From Opitutia bacterium (GTDB lineage Bacteria; Verrucomicrobiota; Verrucomicrobiia; Opitutales; Opitutaceae), in the NCBI GenBank assembly GCA_016217545.1, contig JACRHT010000012.1:620001-684000 (forward strand): a stretch of DNA of 64,000 nucleotides. Direction: 5' to 3'. The position numbers and the translations under genes were made by a program. The notes under the pieces are model-generated. The model had not been told where the DNA came from. It made no database searches and saw only the letters and a program-made list of their open reading frames with translations. Positions 43,915-50,075 of the stretch are shown here, piece by piece. Position 1 is the first letter of the stretch. Each line of letters begins with the position of its first letter.

Positions 43915-44829
43915 ATGAACAACCTCGGACTGTTTATCACCTCGGTGCTGATCTGGGGTTCCACGTGGCTGGCGATCACGTTCCAACTCGGGAAGGTGCC
44001 GCCCGAGGTGTCGGTCGCGTATCGTTTCGCCCTCGCGAGCGCGATGTTGTTCGCCTGGTGCGGCGTGCGGGGGCTGCGGCTGCGCTATTCGTGGGCCGAG
44101 CACCGCTGGATGGCGTTGCAGGGGTTGTGTCTGTTCGGGCTCAACTACCTGACGATCTACCTCGCGGAGGCGGAGATCAGCTCGGGGCTGGTGGCGCTGG
44201 TGTTCTCGTTGATCGTGTTCATGAACATCGTGCTGGCGCGGGTGTTCTTCGGGACGCCGATCCGGCCGGCGATGATGCTGGCGGCGTTGCTCGGCGTGGG
44301 CGGCGTGACTCTCGTGTTCCTGCCCGAGCTGGGTCATGGCGTCGGTCGCGGCAACGCCCTGCTCGGGCTCGGACTCGCGGCGGCTTCGACGTGCTTTGCC
44401 TCGCTCGGCAACATGATCTCGGCGCGGAATCAGCGGCAGGGATTTCCGGTGATGCAGACCAACGCCTACGGCATGGCCTACGGCGCGCTCTTCGTGGCGC
44501 TCTACGCGCTGGCGCTCGGGCGGCCGTTCGTGTTCGACGCGACGCCGGCCTACGTCGGGTCGCTGATCTACCTCGCGCTGTTCGGGTCGGTCATCGCGTT
44601 CGGCGCTTACCTGACGCTGATCGGCCGCATCGGGGCGGACCGTGCGGGCTACACGGGCGCGGTGATTCCGATCGTCGCGGTGGTGCTCTCGACGTTTTTC
44701 GAGGGATTGCAGTGGCACGCGACGACCTTCGTCGGCGTGGCGCTCTGCCTCGCGGGCAACGTCGTGGTGTTGCGCGGCAAGGCTGCGGCGGCGCGAGCGG
44801 CCGCGACCGGCGCGCCCGCGAAAACTTAA
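43915..44829 (+). CDS. EamA-family (DMT superfamily) transporter
   Basis: 304 residues from the ATG at 43915, about ten membrane helices in two EamA repeats. N-terminal FITSVLIWGSTWLAITFQLG and PPEVSVAYRFALASAMLFAW are classic first-repeat motifs; the second half includes SLIYLALFGSVIAFGAYLTL and ADRAGYTGAVIPIVAVVLST. It probably exports amino acids or other metabolites. Its stop overlaps the stop of the convergent DUF1643 gene. Confidence 0.92.
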   Translation: MNNLGLFITSVLIWGSTWLAITFQLGKVPPEVSVAYRFALASAMLFAWCGVRGLRLRYSWAEHRWMALQGLCLFGLNYLTIYLAEAEISSGLVALVFSLIVFMNIVLARVFFGTPIRPAMMLAALLGVGGVTLVFLPELGHGVGRGNALLGLGLAAASTCFASLGNMISARNQRQGFPVMQTNAYGMAYGALFVALYALALGRPFVFDATPAYVGSLIYLALFGSVIAFGAYLTLIGRIGADRAGYTGAVIPIVAVVLSTFFEGLQWHATTFVGVALCLAGNVVVLRGKAAAARAAATGAPAKT

Positions 44830-45383
44830 CGCTCTGTCGCGGGTGCGGCGGGCGGCCAGCGCACGAGCGGCTGCTTGGCGGCGACGTAGAGCGGGTGGCG
44901 CGGATGGCCGTCTTGCGTCGTGCCGAGGCACCACAGTTCGCGGCCGGAGAAGAGTTTCACGACCGCCTCCGCGCGCGCCTGGTAGACGCCGCTGACGCCC
45001 CACGCGGCGACGATCTTCTCGCACCGCGCGGCGGCGGCGAGGAGCGAGGTGTCGTTTTCCGCGCCGACCGGGTCGGGGTCTTTCATCATCTCTTCGGGGT
45101 AGGGCGTGCGCAGGCCGAAGAGATTGGCCATGAGGAAGCCGTCGAAGCCCTCGCGTTTCGAAAAATCCGCGATGCGCGTGAGCGTCGGGTCGAGCTGCGA
45201 CTCGTCGGCCGTGGAGGGATTGAGCCCGATCCACATGATCAACCGGTCGCCGAAGAGCGGGTTCCACTGGTGCACCAGCGAGTAGCGGTGCCGGCGGTCG
45301 GGCGAGAAGTGACAGACGTTGTCCAAGGCACGGCATGGTTGCCTCAGCGAGAGCCCCGAGCGCAAGACCGGCGTTGCCGACAC
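44826..45383 (-). CDS. DUF1643-domain protein
   Basis: 185 residues from a GTG at 45383; the precise start is uncertain because the first 25 residues are poorly conserved-looking. HRYSLVHQWNPLFGDRLIMW, then IGLNPSTADESQLDPTLTRI and FDGFLMANLFGLRTPYPEEM match DUF1643, often found with restriction-modification or phage genes. No biochemical role is established. It is divergent from mod (62 bp), so it may belong to the defence island. Confidence 0.82.
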   Translation of the reverse strand: MSATPVLRSGLSLRQPCRALDNVCHFSPDRRHRYSLVHQWNPLFGDRLIMWIGLNPSTADESQLDPTLTRIADFSKREGFDGFLMANLFGLRTPYPEEMMKDPDPVGAENDTSLLAAAARCEKIVAAWGVSGVYQARAEAVVKLFSGRELWCLGTTQDGHPRHPLYVAAKQPLVRWPPAAPATER

Positions 45384-45445
45384 GGGTCGATTGCGCCACG
45401 GCTATTGACGCCGCGCCGGGCCAGCGCGCTAAATCCCGCCTGCGC

Positions 45446-47371
45446 ATGACCTCACCCGCTTCGCCCGAGCGCCTGCCGCTGTCCTCCCCCGATCTCGCCG
45501 CCGAGCGCCTTGCCCGCCTGCGCGAGCTGCTCCCGGGCGCCTTCACCGAAGGCAAACTCGTCCCCGCGAAACTCGCCGAGCTCGTCGGCGCCGCGGCGCT
45601 CTCCGCCACGCCCGAGCGCTACGGGCTCTCCTACGCCGGCCGCGCCGAGGCGCTGCGCGAGATGCTCGCGCCCAGCCCCGGCACGCTGCGGCCCGACCGC
45701 GAAAAATCCGTCGCGTGGGACGCCACCGAAAACCTCATCGTCGAGGGCGACAATCTCCACGTGTTGAAGCTCCTCCAATCGGCCTACGCCGGGGCGGTGA
45801 AGCTCATCTACATCGACCCGCCCTACAACACGGGCAACGACTTCGTCTATCCCGACGATTTCCGCGCCGGCGTGCGGCACTACAAGGAGCTGACGCAGCA
45901 AACGCTCAGCACGAACGCCGAGACGAGCGGCCGCTACCACAGCGACTGGCTGAAGATGATGCACCCGCGCCTCGCCCTCGCCCGCAACCTCCTGCGCGAC
46001 GATGGCGTGATCTTCGTCTCCATCGACGACCACGAGGTCCAAAGCCTCCGACCGATAATGGACGAAGTTTTCGGAGAAGAGAATTTCGTGGCGCAACTCA
46101 TCTGGAAGCGAATGGACAGCCCGAGTCGCAACGATGAAGACCGGAAGTTCTCAGCCTATCACGAATACCTTCTCGTCTACGCTCGCGGTGACGCGGAAGT
46201 CGGCATCACGCGAGAACATCGCCCGGGGATTGTTGATGCCTATCCGCTGACTCTTCCCGATGGCCGAAAGGCGCGTCGTCGCCAACTTCGGAAGAACGGT
46301 AAAAGCGCGGCGCGCGAAGATCGTGAAACCATGTGGTATGATCTGACAGCGCCGGACGGCACGCAGGTTTGGCCGAAAGATCCGGTTGAAGGCTGGGAAG
46401 GTCGGTGGGCTTTGTCGCGAAAGACATGGGACGATCGAACCGCAGATGGAATGACCGAGTGGATCAAGCGGGACTACGGTTGGGTGCCCTACTACATTGA
46501 GACTGCTCCCGACGCTCCCACCGCACCCTGGTCCACTATCTGGGACGACGTTGACCAAAACCGACAAGCGAAGGCCGAGTTGAATGAACTGATGGGTTCG
46601 GTGACGGCAGACATGACGCCGAAGCCAACATCTTTGCTAAGGAAATTGATTGGATTAGCGGCCGGCCCGTCCGACCTCATCCTCGACTTCTTCGCCGGGA
46701 GCGGGACGACGGGGCAGGCGGTGCTGGAGTTGAACCGGCAGGACGGCGGGAACCGGAAGTTCATCCTCGTGCAATTCCCGGAGCCGACCGGCCGCGCGGA
46801 TTTCCCCACCATCGCCGACATCACTCGCGAACGCGTGCGGCGGGTCATTAAGAAATTAAACACAGAGGACGCGGAGAACACAGAGAAGCAGAAAGCCGAG
46901 TTGCCACTCTCTGCGACGTCCGTGGCCTCTGGGTTGAAAAAATCCGTCCCCGGTTTCCGCGCCTACCAGCTCGACGACTCCAATTTCAAACTCTGGGACA
47001 CCGATGCCGCGCCCACCGACGCCGCGGCGCTGGCCAAGCAGCTCGAATTGATGGCGCACAACGTCCTCGACGGACGCGGCGACGACGACTTGCTGGCCGA
47101 GCTGCTCCTGAAGTGCGGCCACCCCGGCGTCACGCTCACCAGCGCCGTGGAGACGCGCGAAGTCGCCGGCGCGCCGGTGCACTTGCTGGCGGAAGGCCGG
47201 CTGGCGCTGTGCCTCGCCCGCGCGCTGACGCAGGAGGTGTTGCGCGGCATCGTGGCCCTGAAGCCGCAACGCGTGCTGTGCCTCGACGTGGGTTTCCACG
47301 GCAACGACCAGCTCAAGACGAACACCGTGCTGGAGATGAAGAGCCACGGCGTGCAGTTCCAGACGGTCTAG
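45446..47371 (+). CDS. mod: Type III restriction-modification methyltransferase (Mod)
   Basis: 641 residues from the ATG at 45446. Beta-class N6-adenine or N4-cytosine methyltransferase: motif IV DPPY at 124-127 in IYIDPPYNTGNDFVYP and SAM motif I LDFFAGSGTTGQAVLELN (about 413-430) in the beta order. The target recognition region lies between. It methylates its asymmetric site and guides Res. The stretch coding KLNTEDAENTEKQKAELP and onward (about 471-500) is an in-frame palindromic repeat insertion. Part of the middle (46080-46640) is lower in GC than the flanks, which suits an exchanged specificity domain. Confidence 0.93.
   Translation: MTSPASPERLPLSSPDLAAERLARLRELLPGAFTEGKLVPAKLAELVGAAALSATPERYGLSYAGRAEALREMLAPSPGTLRPDREKSVAWDATENLIVEGDNLHVLKLLQSAYAGAVKLIYIDPPYNTGNDFVYPDDFRAGVRHYKELTQQTLSTNAETSGRYHSDWLKMMHPRLALARNLLRDDGVIFVSIDDHEVQSLRPIMDEVFGEENFVAQLIWKRMDSPSRNDEDRKFSAYHEYLLVYARGDAEVGITREHRPGIVDAYPLTLPDGRKARRRQLRKNGKSAAREDRETMWYDLTAPDGTQVWPKDPVEGWEGRWALSRKTWDDRTADGMTEWIKRDYGWVPYYIETAPDAPTAPWSTIWDDVDQNRQAKAELNELMGSVTADMTPKPTSLLRKLIGLAAGPSDLILDFFAGSGTTGQAVLELNRQDGGNRKFILVQFPEPTGRADFPTIADITRERVRRVIKKLNTEDAENTEKQKAELPLSATSVASGLKKSVPGFRAYQLDDSNFKLWDTDAAPTDAAALAKQLELMAHNVLDGRGDDDLLAELLLKCGHPGVTLTSAVETREVAGAPVHLLAEGRLALCLARALTQEVLRGIVALKPQRVLCLDVGFHGNDQLKTNTVLEMKSHGVQFQTV
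46857..46940. repeat. Palindromic repeat inserted in frame within mod
   Basis: Left arm AACACAGAGGACGCGGAG with AACACAGAG (46859-46886) and right arm CTCTCTGCGACGTCCGTGGC with CTCTGGGTT (46907-46935) are imperfect complements, about 20 bases apart. The sequence class (CACAGAG ... CTCTGTG) is a common dispersed intergenic palindrome, but here it is translated inside mod without breaking the frame. Confidence 0.7.
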
Positions 47372-47413
47372 GAAGTCAGTTGTCGCCTAAAACCCTATCA
47401 AAGAATAACTCCG

Positions 47414-47442
47414 AACTATTAGGAAATTCCGAATAGTTGCCC
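47414..47442 (+). promoter_or_regulatory. Palindromic element before the AlbA/ATPase gene
   Basis: AACTATT (47414-47420) and AATAGTT (47432-47438) flank a central GGAAATTCC palindrome. The tail GAATAGTTGCCC just before the ATG is shared with the DUF3800 gene (GGATAGTTGCCC), as is the central GGAA(A/T)TTCC. It is probably a shared promoter/operator. Confidence 0.55.
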
Positions 47443-47445
47443 GCC

Positions 47446-48903
47446 ATGAGTGAATCATCTCTTCAAGAAACGATCCGTAGCCTGACGGCGTTGCCGCGGG
47501 AGACGGAGTGGATCGAGTTCAAAGAGAATGACGCCCGTGAAGACGAAATCGGGGAGTATATCAGCGCGCTGGCGAATGCCGCGGCCCTGCTGGAGAAGGA
47601 TGCGGCGTTCTTGGTGTGGGGTATTGAGGATGCCACCCATCGCGTCGTCGGCACGAGCTTCGATCCGAAGCAGGCGAAGGTCGGCAACGAGGAACTGGAA
47701 AACTGGCTGCACCGGCAGCTGCATCCTGCGGTGGATTTTGTTTTTGACGAGGGAGTCGTCGACGAGCGCCGGGTCGTGCTGCTCACCATTCAGCCGTGTC
47801 GGCACAGCCCGGTGCGGTTCCGGGAGACGGAGTTCGTGCGGATCGGCACCTACAAGAAGAAGCTGAAGGAGTATCCGGAAAAGGAGCGGGCACTGTGGGC
47901 GAAGCTCTCGGCTAAGTGTTTCGAGGAAGGAATCGCGGCCAGCGGCGTCTCGGATGACGAGGTGCTGACGTTGATCGATTATCCGTCGTTTTTCGAGCTG
48001 ATGCAGGCGCCATTGCCGGCCAACAAGGCAGCGATCCTGGAGCGGCTGGCGGCGGATGAGTTGGTGGTTGCGAAGACTGGAGGACGCTACGACGTGACGA
48101 ATCTCGGAGGGGTTTTGTTCGCCAAGGAGCTACGGGCGTTTGGGCGTCTGGCGCGAAAAGCGATTCGCGTGGTGCAATACAAGGGCCACGACCGGCGCGA
48201 AACCGTCCGGGAGCGCGAGGGAACGCTGGGCTACGCGGCGGGATTCCGGCGTTTGCTGCGCTACATCAACGACAGCCTGCCGGAGAACGAGATCATCGGG
48301 GAAGCGTTGCGGCAGAGCGTCAAACTCTACCCGGAGCTGGCGATACGCGAGTTGGCGGCGAATGCGCTCATCCATCAGGACTTCTCCATGAGCGGCACGG
48401 GACCGATGATCGAGCTGTTCAGCGATCGGCTGGAAATCAGCAATCCCGGACGGCCGCTGATCGATCCGCTGCGTTTCATCGACCACTCCCCGCGTTCGCG
48501 AAACGAGAAATTGGCCGACCTGATGCGCCGCGTGCGGATTTGCGAGGAGCGGGGCAGCGGATTCGACAAAATCGTGGCGCAGGTCGAGGCGTTCCAATTG
48601 CCGGCGCCGGACATCAGCGTGGACGACACTCACACACGGGTGTGGTTGTTTGCAGCGCGGCCATTTTCGGAGATGGACCGGGCGGATCGCATCCGGGCCT
48701 GCTACCAACACTGTTGCCTGCAGTGGGTTTCGCGCCAGGTGATGACCAATTCGTCACTCCGCTCGCGTTTCAAAATCGAAGAAGAGGACTACGCGGTGGC
48801 GTCGCGGATCATCCGCGATGCGATCGATGCCGGGCTCGTCAAGCCCGAGGACCCTGAAAACCGGTCCCGGAAGCACGCCAAATACATCCCGTTCTGGGGC
48901 TAA
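47446..48903 (+). CDS. Schlafen AlbA_2 domain protein with C-terminal ATPase-like domain
   Basis: 485 residues from the ATG at 47446. N-terminal AlbA_2 domain (about 8-130): ETEWIEFKENDAREDEIGEY, ISALANAAALLEKDAAFLVW and RIGTYKKKLKEYPEKERALW. The C-terminal half has a HATPase_c_4-type block: LAIRELAANALIHQDFSMSG, FSDRLEISNPGRPLIDPLRF and CEERGSGFDKIVAQVE. These proteins are predicted DNA-binding transcriptional regulators or defence components, and are frequent cargo of type I/III R-M loci. It lies 74 bp after mod on the same strand and is GC-moderate. Confidence 0.88.
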   Translation: MSESSLQETIRSLTALPRETEWIEFKENDAREDEIGEYISALANAAALLEKDAAFLVWGIEDATHRVVGTSFDPKQAKVGNEELENWLHRQLHPAVDFVFDEGVVDERRVVLLTIQPCRHSPVRFRETEFVRIGTYKKKLKEYPEKERALWAKLSAKCFEEGIAASGVSDDEVLTLIDYPSFFELMQAPLPANKAAILERLAADELVVAKTGGRYDVTNLGGVLFAKELRAFGRLARKAIRVVQYKGHDRRETVREREGTLGYAAGFRRLLRYINDSLPENEIIGEALRQSVKLYPELAIRELAANALIHQDFSMSGTGPMIELFSDRLEISNPGRPLIDPLRFIDHSPRSRNEKLADLMRRVRICEERGSGFDKIVAQVEAFQLPAPDISVDDTHTRVWLFAARPFSEMDRADRIRACYQHCCLQWVSRQVMTNSSLRSRFKIEEEDYAVASRIIRDAIDAGLVKPEDPENRSRKHAKYIPFWG

Positions 48904-49051
48904 TCTTATGTGCATTTCATGGTCCTGCGGTTGGCTTGACGGAACTGAGGTTGAGGGCATCGGTAGTCACATAATGCTATTATTCAGTATCTTGCGTAGA
49001 TCTTCTGCCGCCTCCGGCTTATATGTGCCTCATGTGCACAGTGTGCATGGG

Positions 49052-49111
49052 CAGGGATTCGAACCCCCGATGGCGGCCGGACACCCAGTTGTTGCAAAAA
49101 GTGCAACAACT
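49052..49111 (-). repeat. tRNA-like fragment, copy 1
   Basis: On the minus strand GGGGGTTCGAATCCC carries the tRNA T-loop signature TTCGAAT. Upstream of it lies a stem GCAACAACT partner AGTTGTTGC with a 7-base loop. No matching acceptor or D-arm is found, so it is not a functional tRNA. Confidence 0.55.
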
Positions 49112-49134
49112 CAACGGACAGAGGCCCTGACCGC

Positions 49135-49185
49135 ATGAAAATCCTCTTCGATCCTGCGCAGGAATTCCAGCTCCACGCCGTTCGC
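49135..49185 (+). pseudogene. Truncated duplicate of the res 5' end
   Basis: Seventeen codons MKILFDPAQEFQLHAVR match the start of Res (MKILFDPAQDFQLHAIR). Similarity stops abruptly after that and continues into the DUF3800 upstream region. Its 80-bp leader is also duplicated. This marks an insertion of the DUF3800 cassette at the res start. Confidence 0.85.
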
Positions 49186-49210
49186 GTGAGCTGCAACCAG
49201 GTCGACCCCT

Positions 49211-49233
49211 CCGGAATTTCCGGATAGTTGCCC
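49211..49233 (+). promoter_or_regulatory. Palindromic element before the DUF3800 gene
   Basis: Perfect palindrome CCGGAATTTCCGG (49211-49223) overlapping GGATAGTTGCCC, 4 bp before the ATG at 49238. It matches the element before the AlbA/ATPase gene in both centre and tail. Confidence 0.55.
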
Positions 49234-49237
49234 TGCC

Positions 49238-49867
49238 ATGCTGGTCTTCATCGACGAATCAGGCGATCCCGGCATGCCGCCCGGCGGCAGTCGCTCCGAG
49301 TATTTCACGGTGACGTTGGTCACGATTCAGGACCACGAGGAAGCGACCGCCATCGAGCAGCGGATCGCCCTTCTGCGGCGCGAACTCAACCTGCCGGACA
49401 CCTTTGAATTTCATTTCAGCAAGCTGAAGCAGGCGTGGCGGGAGGAGTTCCTCCGGACGCTGTCGCGCTACGAGTGGTTCTACTTCGCGGTGGTGCTCAA
49501 CAAGGCGAAGCTGACAGGCAAAGGATTTCAGTTTCCCGACCCGTTCTACAAATACACCTGCGGCCTGGTTTTCCAGAATGCGAAGCCCTACCTGGAAGAC
49601 GCCATCGTGGTGATCGACGGGAGCGGCGGCCGGGAATTTCGCACGCAACTCAGCACCTATCTCCGGAAACGCGTCAACGAGGCCGGCGAGGGACCCAAAT
49701 CGATCCGCAAGGTGAAGCTGCAAGACTCGCGGCAGAACTCGTTGCTTCAGCTGGCCGACATGGTTTGTGGGGCGGTCGCACGCAGCTACACGGTGCCCGG
49801 CGAACAAAGTGCCTTGAGAAAGTTGATCTCCCACCGGGAGATGCAGGTGCAATTCTGGCCAAAATGA
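49238..49867 (+). CDS. DUF3800-domain protein
   Basis: 209 residues. MLVFIDESGDPGMPPGG at the start gives the DUF3800 acidic signature (Asp6-Glu7-Ser-Gly-Asp10), followed by FEFHFSKLKQAWREEFLRTL, AIVVIDGSGGREFRTQLSTY and a late SLLQLADMVCGAVARSY with the conserved Asp. The family is predicted to have an RNase H-like fold and is common in mobile and defence contexts. It sits as a cassette between the truncated and intact res starts. Its nuclease activity is predicted, not demonstrated. Confidence 0.88.
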   Translation: MLVFIDESGDPGMPPGGSRSEYFTVTLVTIQDHEEATAIEQRIALLRRELNLPDTFEFHFSKLKQAWREEFLRTLSRYEWFYFAVVLNKAKLTGKGFQFPDPFYKYTCGLVFQNAKPYLEDAIVVIDGSGGREFRTQLSTYLRKRVNEAGEGPKSIRKVKLQDSRQNSLLQLADMVCGAVARSYTVPGEQSALRKLISHREMQVQFWPK

Positions 49868-49978
49868 AAATCCCCCCGACCTATCCTTGCGGAAAGAGCA
49901 CCATACGGAGCCGGTTCGGTCTGGGGGGCAATTCCGCTGTCACTATCGGCACGACCACCTCGAAAATCAAGTCGGCAT

Positions 49979-50048
49979 TGTGCCACGTGGCACAGGGGGA
50001 TTCGAACCCCCGAGGGTCCGGCGATCCAACTGTTGCACAAAATGCAAC
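49979..50048 (-). repeat. tRNA-like fragment, copy 2, in the res leader
   Basis: On the minus strand a complete T-arm GGGGGTTCGAATCCCCC (49995-50011) is preceded by a 5-bp stem GTTGC/GCAAC with 7-base loop ATTTTGT (50032-50048), anticodon-like. A perfect 16-bp palindrome TGTGCCACGTGGCACA (49979-49994) abuts the T-arm. No acceptor or D-stem match exists, so it is a remnant or a structured leader, not a working tRNA. Confidence 0.6.
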
Positions 50049-50075
50049 TGTTCAACGGACTGAGGCCCTGACCGC

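Larger units (their letters stand above)
48904..49237. other. Intergenic scar carrying tRNA-like element and res 5' copy
   Basis: No intact gene. From left to right: AT-richer sequence, a TGCACAGTGTGCA palindrome near 49036-49048, a T-arm-like segment (49052-49068), a 9-bp hairpin AGTTGTTGC/GCAACAACT (49087-49111), the truncated res start (49135-49185) and the DUF3800 promoter element. 49052-49185 is a duplicate of 49995-50126. Confidence 0.7.

Noticed and set aside
49979-50075. Functional tRNA gene on the minus strand
   Set aside because: A perfect T-arm and an anticodon-like stem-loop are present, but no acceptor stem partner or D-arm was found and the distance between arms is too long. 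Kept as a tRNA-like remnant only.
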